Source of the DNA: Alphaproteobacteria bacterium
GTDB lineage: Bacteria > Pseudomonadota > Alphaproteobacteria > Rhodobacterales > Rhodobacteraceae
Direction of reading: 5' to 3'
Assembly: GCA_030425395.1 (NCBI GenBank)
Contig: JAUIAS010000001.1
Span: forward strand, 62,001 to 126,000
DNA: 64,000 nucleotides
Shown: positions 15,348 through 23,586 of the stretch, one piece after another
Layout of the letters: the number at the start of each line of letters is the position of its first letter
Numbering within the stretch: the first letter of the stretch is position 1
Position numbers and translations under genes: made by a program
Notes under the pieces: generated by a model
Databases searched by the model: none
Told to the model about the DNA's origin: nothing
Seen by the model: only the letters and a program-made list of their open reading frames with translations

Positions 15348-18128
15348 TCACTCCGCCGCGATGTCAGCCTCGTCCCGTTCCGCACGCACGGCAGAGAATT
15401 TGAACTCGGGGATCTTGCCGTAAGGGTCCAGAGCCGAGTTGGTCAGGATATTCGCTGCCGCTTCAACATAGGCGAAGGGAAGGAAAACCATATCCTCCGA
15501 CACGGCGCGGTCTGCGCGTGCCATGATCGAAACCGAACCCCGCCGCGTGGTCAGCCGGATCATGCCACCAGGTTCAACACCCAGACGACGCAGGGTCTTG
15601 GGGTGCAGCGAACAATTGGCTTCAGGTTCTACCGCGTCCAGTACGCTGGCCCGCCGCGTCATCGACCCGGTGTGCCAGTGTTCCAGCTGGCGGCCCGTGG
15701 TCAGGATCATGGGATAGTCCGCGTCCGGCGCTTCTGCGGGCGGGATAACGGACGCGGGCGTAAACCGCGCACGGCCATCGGCGCGCGGGAACCCATCTCC
15801 GAATACAATAGGTTGGCCCGGATCTTCAGGCGACAGCGACGGGTAGGTTACCGCGTTCTCCTGCTCAAGCCGATCCCAGGTGATGTTGCTGAGCGACTTC
15901 ATGTTCAGCTTCATTTCGGCAAAGACGTCGGCAGGCGACTGGTATTCCCATTCCAGACCCAACCGGCGTGCCAACTCCACCTCGATCCACCAATCGGCCC
16001 GCGCATCGCCGGGCGGCGGCACGGCGGGGCGCCCCATCTGGACCTGCCTGTTGGTGTTGGTCACGGTACCCGCCTTTTCGGCAAAGGCCGAGGCAGGCAG
16101 GATCACATCGGCGTAATTCGCCGTTTCTGTCAGGAAGATATCCTGAACCACCAGATGTTCCAGCGCCGCCAGCGCATCGCGGGCATGTTCAACATCAGGA
16201 TCGGACATGGCCGGGTTTTCGCCAAGGATATACATCCCGCGAATGTCACCCGCGTGCACTGCGTCCATGATTTCCGTGACGGTCAAACCCTTTTCACTGC
16301 TGAAATCGCCAGATTTCCACACCTCGGTAAAGGCGCTGCGAACGCCATCGTCCGTCACGCTTTGATAGTCCGGCAGGAACATCGGGATCAGACCGGCATC
16401 CGAGGCACCCTGCACGTTGTTCTGCCCGCGCAACGGGTGCAGACCGGCACCGGGGCGCCCAACCTGCCCGCACATCAGAGCCAGCGATATCAGACAGCGC
16501 GAGTTGTCGGTTCCGTGGATATGCTGTGAAACACCCATACCCCAAAAGATCATGCCAGCCTTGGCACTAGCAAAGGTGCGCGCCACATCGCGCAGAACCC
16601 CGGGCTCGATTCCGCAAATCTCGCTCATCATCTCGGGGGTAAAGCCGCTGAGGTGTTCCTTTTCGGCCTCCCAGTTTTCGGTATACGCGTCGATATACTG
16701 TTGGTCGTAAAGCCCCTCTTCGACGATCACGTTCATGATCGCGTTGAGCATCGACACATCCGCCCCCGGTCGGAACTGTAGCATATGCGACGCAAACCGG
16801 CTCAGCGCCTGGCCACGCGGGTCCATCACGATAAGCTTACCGCCGCGCTTGGCGAATTGTTTGAAATAGGTGGCCGCGACCGGGTGGTTTTCGATGGGGT
16901 TGCAGCCGATCACAATGGCCACATCGGCGTTCTCGATTTCGTTGAATGTCGCCGTAACCGCACCCGAACCCACGTTTTCCATCAACGCCGCAACGGATGA
17001 TGCGTGGCATAGCCGCGTACAGTGGTCCACGTTGTTGTGGCCAAACCCCTGGCGGATGAGTTTCTGGAAAAGATACGCCTCTTCGTTCGAGCATTTGGCC
17101 GACCCAAAGCCCGCAACGGCCCGCCCGCCATGATCGTCACGCAGCGCACGCAAACCGCCAGCTGCCGCATCCAACGCTTCGTCCCAGGTCGCTTCACGGA
17201 AATGCGTCTGCCAGTTGCCGGGATCAACATTCAGCCCTTTTGCGGGGGCATCCTCACGGCGGATCAACGGTTTGGTCAGGCGATGATCATGGTGGATATA
17301 GTCAAAACCAAAGCGGCCCTTGACGCAAAGCCGTCCTTCGTTCGCAGGGCCGTTCACGCCTTCCACGAACTTGACACGGTTGTCCTTGATCTTGAGCGAC
17401 ACCTGACAGCCGACACCGCAGAAAGGACAGACGCTTTTGACTTCCTCGTCAAAGTCAGCGCTATCGCCGCGCTGATCGGTATCCAGCACGGTGGCGGGCA
17501 TCAACGCACCGGTTGGACAGGCCTGAACACATTCGCCACAGGCCACACAGGTGGATTCCCCCATCGGATCTGCAAGGTCGAAAGTGGGATAGGCATCATG
17601 CCCGCGACCCGACATGCCAATCACATCGTTTACCTGCACTTCCCGGCAGGCACGCACGCACAGCCCACATTGAATACAGGCGTCTAGGTTTACCCGCATC
17701 GCCACATGGCTGTCATCCAGAAGAGGGATGCGGTCCGGTTCCAGCTTCGGCAGGCGGCTTTCGCTGACGCCGGTCAGATCGGCCATGTCCCACATATGCG
17801 AAGACCGGTCATGTGCCTCATGGCGTTCCGGCTGGTCGGCGACCAGCATTTCCAACACCATCTTGCGTGCAGACGTCGCCCGCGCAGAGGCGGTGCTGAC
17901 AACCATACCCTCGGCCGGCTCGCGGATGCAGGAAGCCGCAAGGGTGCGTTCGCCTTCGATCTCGACCATGCAGGCACGGCAATTGCCATCGGGGCGATAC
18001 CCCGGCGCGGGTTTATGGCAAAGATGCGGGATCTTGAGGCCGCGGCCATTGGCCACTTCCCAGATCGTCATGCCTGCCTCGGCTTCGACCTGTTGGCCAT
18101 CCAGTACAAACCGAACCTTATCCGACAT
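15348..18128 (-). CDS. Formate dehydrogenase alpha subunit, Mo/W-bisPGD, cysteine type
   Basis: 926 aa. Cysteines suggest one N-terminal [2Fe-2S] (C37, C50, C53, C67), two ferredoxin-type [4Fe-4S] (C151/154/157/161 and C194/197/200/204) and the catalytic-domain [4Fe-4S] (C234/237/241/268). The metal ligand is probably C374 in CTRLCHASS, so this is the Cys, not selenocysteine, form. The His-Cys3 cluster motif of NAD-linked FdsA/NuoG proteins is absent (the equivalent region reads ERHEAHDRSSHMWDM). The product oxidises formate to CO2. No fdsB/fdsG, no membrane subunits and no fdhD are nearby, so the electron acceptor is unknown. Start at 18128 follows GGGAGA; a longer frame to 18194 lacks a ribosome site. 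Confidence 0.9.
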   Translation of the reverse strand: MSDKVRFVLDGQQVEAEAGMTIWEVANGRGLKIPHLCHKPAPGYRPDGNCRACMVEIEGERTLAASCIREPAEGMVVSTASARATSARKMVLEMLVADQPERHEAHDRSSHMWDMADLTGVSESRLPKLEPDRIPLLDDSHVAMRVNLDACIQCGLCVRACREVQVNDVIGMSGRGHDAYPTFDLADPMGESTCVACGECVQACPTGALMPATVLDTDQRGDSADFDEEVKSVCPFCGVGCQVSLKIKDNRVKFVEGVNGPANEGRLCVKGRFGFDYIHHDHRLTKPLIRREDAPAKGLNVDPGNWQTHFREATWDEALDAAAGGLRALRDDHGGRAVAGFGSAKCSNEEAYLFQKLIRQGFGHNNVDHCTRLCHASSVAALMENVGSGAVTATFNEIENADVAIVIGCNPIENHPVAATYFKQFAKRGGKLIVMDPRGQALSRFASHMLQFRPGADVSMLNAIMNVIVEEGLYDQQYIDAYTENWEAEKEHLSGFTPEMMSEICGIEPGVLRDVARTFASAKAGMIFWGMGVSQHIHGTDNSRCLISLALMCGQVGRPGAGLHPLRGQNNVQGASDAGLIPMFLPDYQSVTDDGVRSAFTEVWKSGDFSSEKGLTVTEIMDAVHAGDIRGMYILGENPAMSDPDVEHARDALAALEHLVVQDIFLTETANYADVILPASAFAEKAGTVTNTNRQVQMGRPAVPPPGDARADWWIEVELARRLGLEWEYQSPADVFAEMKLNMKSLSNITWDRLEQENAVTYPSLSPEDPGQPIVFGDGFPRADGRARFTPASVIPPAEAPDADYPMILTTGRQLEHWHTGSMTRRASVLDAVEPEANCSLHPKTLRRLGVEPGGMIRLTTRRGSVSIMARADRAVSEDMVFLPFAYVEAAANILTNSALDPYGKIPEFKFSAVRAERDEADIAAE

Positions 18129-18331
18129 CGGGCGTCTCCCATTCGCGCTTCTGGCGCAAGTTACACCACGTCGCGTGGCTTGGATGACTCCCATTCACGA
18201 CGCCCTTTGCCAAAATTGCGCCACGCCGTTTCCGATCGACGTCGCGAAATCCCCGATTGAGGCACGCCAACGCTTCCAATGGCCAGCCGTGCGGTTTAAG
18301 CCAGTCGCGCAAATGGTCAGGAGAACATCCG

Positions 18332-18985
18332 ATGTCGCAGATCACACTTGTCCGTCACGGTCAGGCCAACACCGAAGCCCGCGATGAACAGAGCTATGAC
18401 AAGCTGAGCGATCTGGGCCACCAGCAGGCAGCATGGCTGGGCGATCACCTGCGCGACAGCGGCGGCACATACAGCCGCGTGTATTGCGGCACGCTTGTGC
18501 GCCATGTCGAAACCGCGACAAGCATGGGATTTGGCGATCACGCAGTGCAGGATGCCCGCCTGAACGAAATGGCATATTTCACCCTGGCGCAGCTTCTCGA
18601 AGATCAGCACAACGAACCAATCCCGACCCTGCGCGAAGATTTTGTCTATCACCTGCCCAAGGTTCTGAGCGCATGGCGCGATGGCCGGATCGAAGGCGCA
18701 CCGGAACGATTTGATGAATTCGAGGCCCGCGTTTCAGACGCCATGCACGATATCCTTTCGGGTGACGGTCCGGCGCTTGTGGTGACCTCGGGTGGGCTGA
18801 TCGCAATGGTGGTTCGCCAGACCATGCAGCTTGATATTCCTGCGATGGCGCGCACGGCCCTTGCCATCATGAACACCTCGGTTCACCGTCTGCATGTGAT
18901 CGGCGATGTTCTGGCCCCGGTTCAGTTCAACGCCATTCCCCATCTCGAACACGTCCATAGGCAATTCGCCCAAACCCATCTGTGA
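18332..18985 (+). CDS. Histidine phosphatase family protein (phosphoglycerate mutase-like)
   Basis: 217 aa, starting MSQITLVRHGQANTEARDEQ with the RHG catalytic signature at residues 8-10; the second catalytic His probably lies in the VVTSGGLIAMVVRQ region, where the family usually has SHG or THG and this protein has SGG, so activity may be altered. Start at 18332 is set by TCAGGAGAAC 8 bases upstream. It is the first gene of a plus-strand run with GST and two saccharopine-pathway genes (22-base gap to GST). The substrate cannot be assigned. It diverges from the formate dehydrogenase gene across about 200 bases in which I see no clear promoter. Confidence 0.85.
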   Translation: MSQITLVRHGQANTEARDEQSYDKLSDLGHQQAAWLGDHLRDSGGTYSRVYCGTLVRHVETATSMGFGDHAVQDARLNEMAYFTLAQLLEDQHNEPIPTLREDFVYHLPKVLSAWRDGRIEGAPERFDEFEARVSDAMHDILSGDGPALVVTSGGLIAMVVRQTMQLDIPAMARTALAIMNTSVHRLHVIGDVLAPVQFNAIPHLEHVHRQFAQTHL

Positions 18986-19007
18986 CCCAAGAAAAGGCTG
19001 GCCCTGA

Positions 19008-19625
19008 ATGCTCACCCTCTACTATTTCAAAGGCACCATTGCCGCCGCCGTTGCCATCGCTCTCAAGGATGTCGGCGTGGAGTTCAAAGGCGTCCTTGTG
19101 GATTTCAAGAACGCCGAACAGCGCGGCCCTTCCTACGGCGCAGTCAACCCCAAGGGACGCGTTCCCGCACTGGTCACACCTCAGGGAACTCTGACGGAAA
19201 CGCTGGCGATCCTGTGCTATCTGGGGGATGCGTATCCACAGGCCGATCTATGCCCCGACGACCCGTTCGAGGCGGCACAAATGCGCGGCGTGATGACCTA
19301 TCTGGCCTCGACTGTGCACGTGAACCACGCCCACAAGATGCGCGGCGAACGTTGGGCCGACAAACCCGAATCCTGGGATGACATGCGCAACAAGGTGTCC
19401 CAGACCATGACCGAATGCGCCGCCTACATTGAAGACCACTGCATCAAAGGCGAATATGTGATGGGTGACCGCTATACCGCAGCGGACCCGTATCTTTTTG
19501 TCGTCAGCACCTGGTTTGAGGGCGACGGTGTCGATCTTGCAGCCTTTCCGAAACTTGCGCAATTTCACCAACGCATGTTGGCGCGGCCTTCGGTTCAGGC
19601 GGCGCAGGCAGACGGCTATCTTTGA
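19008..19625 (+). CDS. Glutathione S-transferase family protein
   Basis: 205 aa. N-terminal thioredoxin-like GST domain (MLTLYYFKGTIAAAVAIALKDVGVEF, here in pieces; NPKGRVPALVTPQGTLTET with the conserved cis-Pro and the ETLAILCYL segment) and an all-helical C-terminal domain with MGDRYTAADPYLF. The substrate is unknown. It sits 22 bases after the histidine phosphatase gene and 10 bases before the saccharopine dehydrogenase gene, so it is probably co-transcribed with the lysine-degradation genes, where it might detoxify the aldehyde product aminoadipate semialdehyde (speculative). Confidence 0.9.
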   Translation: MLTLYYFKGTIAAAVAIALKDVGVEFKGVLVDFKNAEQRGPSYGAVNPKGRVPALVTPQGTLTETLAILCYLGDAYPQADLCPDDPFEAAQMRGVMTYLASTVHVNHAHKMRGERWADKPESWDDMRNKVSQTMTECAAYIEDHCIKGEYVMGDRYTAADPYLFVVSTWFEGDGVDLAAFPKLAQFHQRMLARPSVQAAQADGYL

Positions 19626-19635
19626 CGGAGACGAT

Positions 19636-20697
19636 ATGACTCATTTATGGGTGCGCGCCGAACAGCGCCAGAACGAAGATCGCGTTGGGCTCACACCCGA
19701 TGGCGCGGCCCGGCTGATTTCGGCAGGCATTGACGTCACTGTCGAACAAAGCAGCACGCGGGCAATTCCCATTGATGGATATGTTCAGGCAGGTTGCACC
19801 ATCGTGCCTGAAAACAGTTGGACAGACGCCCCCGCCGACGCGATTGTCTTTGGCCTGAAGGAACTGCCCGACGACGGAACGCCGCTTCGTCATCGTCACA
19901 TCATGTTCGGCCACGCCTTCAAGGGACAACCCGCTGGGCAGATCCTTTTGCGACGGTTCGCGGCGGGCGGCGGCACGCTCTACGATCTGGAATACCTCGT
20001 GGATGGCGATGGTCGGCGGGTCGCGGCGTTTGGGTATTGGGCGGGCTACGCAGGGGCGGCGGTTGCACTGAAATGCTGGATGGCACAGCAAAACGGGGCG
20101 CTTTGTGGTCCGGTTTCGGTTTACGCATCCTCCGATCACCTGTGCAATGATTTGCGGGCCGGCCTCGATGCAATGGGCGCAAATCGCCCCAACGCGATGG
20201 TAATCGGCGCGCTGGGGCGTGTTGGCACCGGGGCCACGGACCTGTGCACCCAAATGGGTATGGACGTCACCCGCTGGGACATGGCGGAAACAGCCAGCGG
20301 CGGACCGTTCCCCGAGATCCTCGATCACGACATTTTTCTCAATTGCATCCTTGCGCGTCCGGGTACGCCCGTGTTCGTGCCCGCATCGGCCAAGACCGAT
20401 CCACGCAGGCTGCGCGTGATTGGCGATATCGCATGCGACCCCGACAGCGACTTTTCCCCGATCAAGGTCTACGACCGCGTGACTGACTGGGCCGAACCTG
20501 CTTTGCGCGTGCACGATGACCCACCTCTGGACGTCACGGCGATCGACAATTTGCCTTCGATGCTGCCTGTAGAAAGCTCAGAGGATTATGCGGATCAGCT
20601 TCTTCCGTCCCTTTTGACGCTTGGCGATCTGGGGTCTGGCGTCTGGGGACGCGCGTATGAGACGTTCAGAACACATATGGAAAGGATACCAGCATGA
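19636..20697 (+). CDS. Saccharopine dehydrogenase (lysine-forming type; LYS1/LKR-like)
   Basis: 353 aa. The start MTHLWVRAEQRQNEDRVGLTPDG resembles the AlaDH/PNT N-terminal domain found in LYS1-type saccharopine dehydrogenase and in the LKR half of plant/animal LKR-SDH; RAEQRQNEDR is the family signature. The enzyme interconverts lysine plus 2-oxoglutarate and saccharopine with NAD(P)H; in bacteria the pair of genes seen here is linked to lysine catabolism. Start at 19636 follows GACGGAGACGAT. It overlaps the next gene by 4 bases (ATGA), which encodes the glutamate-forming partner. The direction in the cell is inferred from context. Confidence 0.88.
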   Translation: MTHLWVRAEQRQNEDRVGLTPDGAARLISAGIDVTVEQSSTRAIPIDGYVQAGCTIVPENSWTDAPADAIVFGLKELPDDGTPLRHRHIMFGHAFKGQPAGQILLRRFAAGGGTLYDLEYLVDGDGRRVAAFGYWAGYAGAAVALKCWMAQQNGALCGPVSVYASSDHLCNDLRAGLDAMGANRPNAMVIGALGRVGTGATDLCTQMGMDVTRWDMAETASGGPFPEILDHDIFLNCILARPGTPVFVPASAKTDPRRLRVIGDIACDPDSDFSPIKVYDRVTDWAEPALRVHDDPPLDVTAIDNLPSMLPVESSEDYADQLLPSLLTLGDLGSGVWGRAYETFRTHMERIPA

Positions 20698-21836
20698 CGA
20701 TTCACTGGTGCGGCACCGGCCTGTCTTCGATCCCCGGCCTTCGACGGTTGATCGGCAATGGCCATGACGTGGTTGTCTGGAACCGGACCGTTGCCAAGGC
20801 ACAGGATGCCGTGGGCGACGTGGCCAAGGATATCCGTGCATTCGATCTGGATGCGCTGGCCACCGCGCTGAAACAGGGCGATGTTGTCATCTCGATGCTG
20901 CCGGGCGACTGGCACGTGCCGGTGGCAGAAGCGGCCATCGCGGCCGGAGCGCAGTTTGTGTCGTCGTCCTATATCGCACCCGAAATGCGTGCGTTGGACG
21001 ACAAGGCCAAAACCGCAGGCGTGGCCCTTGTCAACGAAGTGGGGCTTGATCCCGGTATCGACCATCTGATGGCACATTCGTTGGTTGAGGCTTACCGTGC
21101 ATCAGACGCATGCGATCCGGCCAACGACCTGAGCTTTATTTCCTATTGCGGCGGCATCCCCAAAATACCGAACCCGTTCCGTTACAAATTCAGCTGGTCT
21201 CCGCTCGGTGTTCTCAAGGCCCTGAGATCGCCGTCGCGGTCGATCCGCGATCATGCGGAATTCAACGTTGATCGCCCATGGAACGCGATCAGCAGCTATA
21301 CCGCACCGCTAACCGAGCCAGAAACTTTTGAAGTTTATCCTAACCGCGACAGCATCCCGTTCATCGAACAATACCACTTTGATCCCGCCTGGCAGGTCAA
21401 GGAATTCGTGCGTGGAACCTTGCGCCTGAATGGCTGGACCGAGGCATGGAAAGACGTTTTTGCCGAGATCGAAACCCTGAAGGGTGCCGAGGGCGAAGCG
21501 CGGCTCAAGGAGATGTCGGATACATTCTGGGCAGAAAACGCCTATGACGAAGGCGAACCGGACCGTGTCGTCCTTTGCGTCGGACTAAAGGCCGAACGCA
21601 ACGGCGAAACCGTCTGGCACAAGACCTATGTGATGGATGCATGGGGCGATACAGATAGCACGGCGATGGCCCGGCTGGTGTCTATCCCGGTTTCATTGGC
21701 CGTCGAAAGCGTGTTGAACGGACGTATTCCGGCAGGAGTCAGCGCGGCACCTGACGATCCTGCGCTTGTGTCCGAATGGATGATCGAGATCGGGCAACTG
21801 GCCCAGCATCTGACCGTAGAAGATCATCTGGCCTGA
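20694..21836 (+). CDS. Saccharopine dehydrogenase (glutamate-forming type; LYS9/SDH-like)
   Basis: 380 aa. An N-terminal Rossmann segment (MTIHWCGTGLSSIPGLRRLIGNGHDVVVWNR, in pieces) and SSYIAPEMRALDDKA followed by NEVGLDPGIDHLMAHS are the hallmark of the saccharopine dehydrogenase/reductase C-terminal family. It converts saccharopine to glutamate and 2-aminoadipate 6-semialdehyde. The ATGA overlap with the upstream LYS1-like gene implies a coupled two-enzyme unit equal to the fused eukaryotic LKR-SDH. No aminoadipate semialdehyde dehydrogenase gene is directly adjacent. Confidence 0.9.
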   Translation: MTIHWCGTGLSSIPGLRRLIGNGHDVVVWNRTVAKAQDAVGDVAKDIRAFDLDALATALKQGDVVISMLPGDWHVPVAEAAIAAGAQFVSSSYIAPEMRALDDKAKTAGVALVNEVGLDPGIDHLMAHSLVEAYRASDACDPANDLSFISYCGGIPKIPNPFRYKFSWSPLGVLKALRSPSRSIRDHAEFNVDRPWNAISSYTAPLTEPETFEVYPNRDSIPFIEQYHFDPAWQVKEFVRGTLRLNGWTEAWKDVFAEIETLKGAEGEARLKEMSDTFWAENAYDEGEPDRVVLCVGLKAERNGETVWHKTYVMDAWGDTDSTAMARLVSIPVSLAVESVLNGRIPAGVSAAPDDPALVSEWMIEIGQLAQHLTVEDHLA

Positions 21837-21844
21837 TCCAGGGA

Positions 21845-21866
21845 CGCGCACCTAAGGGGGTGCGCG
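21845..21866. other. Stem-loop between convergent genes
   Basis: CGCGCACC and GGTGCGCG form an 8-bp perfect stem with a 6-base loop just after the saccharopine dehydrogenase stop and before the convergent DUF3775 gene. There is no T-run, so factor-independent termination would be weak. Confidence 0.45.
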
Positions 21867-21883
21867 GCCTTACCCAGTCCGCT

Positions 21884-22201
21884 TTACATCAGGTCGTCTT
21901 CTTCGTCGGTGACATCAATCCCCAGTGCATCAAGCGCGCTTTCAAGATGATCAGATACATGTGGTGATCCCAACAGGTAGTCCGCCGTTGGGGTCGTCGC
22001 CTCGGCCAATGCTGTTTGGATCGCCTCTTTGAGTTCTTCCGGTTCGAAACTTCCGCGCCCGATCCACATCAGGGCGACCAGTTCAGCCTGTTCATCTTCG
22101 CCCAAACGGTCGATAAACGCCCGCAATTCCCCTTCGGCGCGATCCATCTCACGGGACATGAGAATGACCTGCGCCACCTTGCGTGTCGAAATGTTCAGCA
22201 T
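21884..22201 (-). CDS. DUF3775 family small acidic protein
   Basis: 105 aa, starting MLNISTRKVAQVILMSREMD at 22201 after a strong ribosome site (CAGGAGG). The protein is rich in Glu/Asp (EDEQAELVALMWIGRGSFEPEE, in pieces; tail DVTDEEDDLM) and has no membrane segment or known catalytic motif. It matches what I know as DUF3775, a family frequent in alphaproteobacteria and of unknown function. It lies 62 bases after the stop of the SDR gene on the same strand and might be part of that transcript. A longer frame to 22291 lacks a ribosome site. Confidence 0.85.
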   Translation of the reverse strand: MLNISTRKVAQVILMSREMDRAEGELRAFIDRLGEDEQAELVALMWIGRGSFEPEELKEAIQTALAEATTPTADYLLGSPHVSDHLESALDALGIDVTDEEDDLM

Positions 22202-22263
22202 ACCGGGCCTCCTGTTCGCTTCCTTGCCCACCAAGCGGAATTTATTGGCGCGGGTCTTTGATC

Positions 22264-22995
22264 TCAAGCAAACAGTCGATAGTAAAGCCAATCCGGCAAG
22301 AGCTGACTACCGCGAAACACCAGCGAGAACGCCCGTGGAAAGCTCTTCTTGAAGCGCTTCGACCGCATCAGGCCCATCATCTCTTGGGCGGCGGCCTCGG
22401 GGGACATGATAAACGGCATCTTGAAATCGTTCTTGTCCGTCAACCGCGTGCGCACAAATCCCGGATTGGCCAACTGAACCCGGACGCCAGACTTCCTGAG
22501 GTCGGCATACATGCTCTCGGCCAATGACATAACGCCCGCCTTGGACGCGCAATAGCCGATCGCCCCGGGCAATCCACGGAAGCCCGACAATGATCCGGTC
22601 AACACGATATGCCCATGTCCCCTCTCAACCATCTGCGGCACAACGGCCCCCATAACGCGCATCGCCCCGGAAAAATTCACATCGGCCATGGCGTTTGCCT
22701 GATCCGCATCCCAGTTTTGAGCCGACATCGGCCAGTAAACACCGGCCAGGAAAACAACTCCGTCCACCTCTCCCGCCTCACGCGCCGCGCGGGCAACATC
22801 GTCAGTATCACTCACATCAATGCGCACCGCACGCGACGGCCCCGGCAGGGCCGCACACACATCCTCGAGACGTTCGGCATTTCGCGCCGATACGATCACG
22901 CGTGCGCCGCTGGCGCTCAGTGCATGGGCCAAGGCCTCGCCCAAACCTTCGCTTGCCCCAATGAGCCAATAGCTCTTGTCCTTGAACAGGGTCAT
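22264..22995 (-). CDS. Short-chain dehydrogenase/reductase (last gene of RpoE-linked operon)
   Basis: 243 aa SDR with cofactor motif GASEGLGEA near residue 13, the LTGSLSGFRGLPGAIGYCASK active-site region (catalytic S, Y and K) and a C-terminal VRTRLTDKNDFKMPF substrate loop. It is the fifth gene of the run flavin oxidase, DUF1365, MFS, DUF3833, SDR, and its ATG overlaps the DUF3833 stop. The same order occurs next to rpoE-chrR in Rhodobacter sphaeroides (RSP_1087-1091, recalled), where the operon belongs to the singlet-oxygen response. The substrate is unknown. Confidence 0.9.
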   Translation of the reverse strand: MTLFKDKSYWLIGASEGLGEALAHALSASGARVIVSARNAERLEDVCAALPGPSRAVRIDVSDTDDVARAAREAGEVDGVVFLAGVYWPMSAQNWDADQANAMADVNFSGAMRVMGAVVPQMVERGHGHIVLTGSLSGFRGLPGAIGYCASKAGVMSLAESMYADLRKSGVRVQLANPGFVRTRLTDKNDFKMPFIMSPEAAAQEMMGLMRSKRFKKSFPRAFSLVFRGSQLLPDWLYYRLFA

Positions 22996-23585
22996 GCGGC
23001 GGTCTGCTCATCGCGGTTGCGGGATGCGTCAGAGGCCGGGCGCATGGTCGCGACCAGTTCGGCAACCTTGATGCCGAATTTCCGGAACTGACTTCGGTTT
23101 ACGATGGTGCCGTTGGGCGCAAGATACATCCAGTCCACCGTATCCAAGACATGCGCACCGGCGTCTTCGGGCAGGCGGATGCGATACTGCAACCGCACCG
23201 CCGATCCGGCCTGATGCCCACGCCCTTCGCCCACCACATCCGGCGCGGTCGCAACGATACCGCCGTCATTTCCAAGGCGCAGTGTCCACTCCCTGTCCTG
23301 CGTGGAACCATCATCATAGAGAAACCGCTCCGCCATCACTCCGATGTTGCCGTCCCAGCGGGCATTGAAATGTCCGACAAACCGGGAACTTACACGTCCC
23401 GTTGGACCATAGATCGCACCTTCGCATTCAATCGGCCCGTTCAAATGGGTCCGAAGATCGAAAGCAGGGCCGGACTTTTCGTAGTCCGAAGGTCTTTGCG
23501 CGATGAACGACCACAAGCGGCTGTGAACAGCAATCGCAGCAATCACAAAACCCGCGCCGAGCAGCATCGGCAACAAGATATCCAT
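22992..23585 (-). CDS. DUF3833 family protein
   Basis: 197 aa. One N-terminal hydrophobic helix (about 3-24, ILLPMLLGAGFVIAAIAVHSRLW) anchors or exports the protein; the rest reads as a beta-rich lipocalin-like DUF3833 domain (HLNGPIECEGAIYGPTGRVS, FNARWDGNIGVMAERFLYDDG, LDTVDWMYLAPNGTIVNRS in pieces). It overlaps the SDR gene by 4 bases and starts one base after the MFS stop region, so translation is coupled. Lipid binding or modification is a plausible role given the operon (inference). Confidence 0.85.
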   Translation of the reverse strand: MDILLPMLLGAGFVIAAIAVHSRLWSFIAQRPSDYEKSGPAFDLRTHLNGPIECEGAIYGPTGRVSSRFVGHFNARWDGNIGVMAERFLYDDGSTQDREWTLRLGNDGGIVATAPDVVGEGRGHQAGSAVRLQYRIRLPEDAGAHVLDTVDWMYLAPNGTIVNRSQFRKFGIKVAELVATMRPASDASRNRDEQTAA

Positions 23586-23586
23586 A

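Noticed and set aside
15348-18128. Selenocysteine formate dehydrogenase
   Set aside because: The metal-ligand position in RLCHASS is a cysteine codon, not an in-frame TGA; no SECIS or sel genes were seen.
15348-18128. NAD-dependent FdsA subunit
   Set aside because: The His-Cys3 iron-sulfur motif is absent and no fdsB/fdsG genes adjoin.
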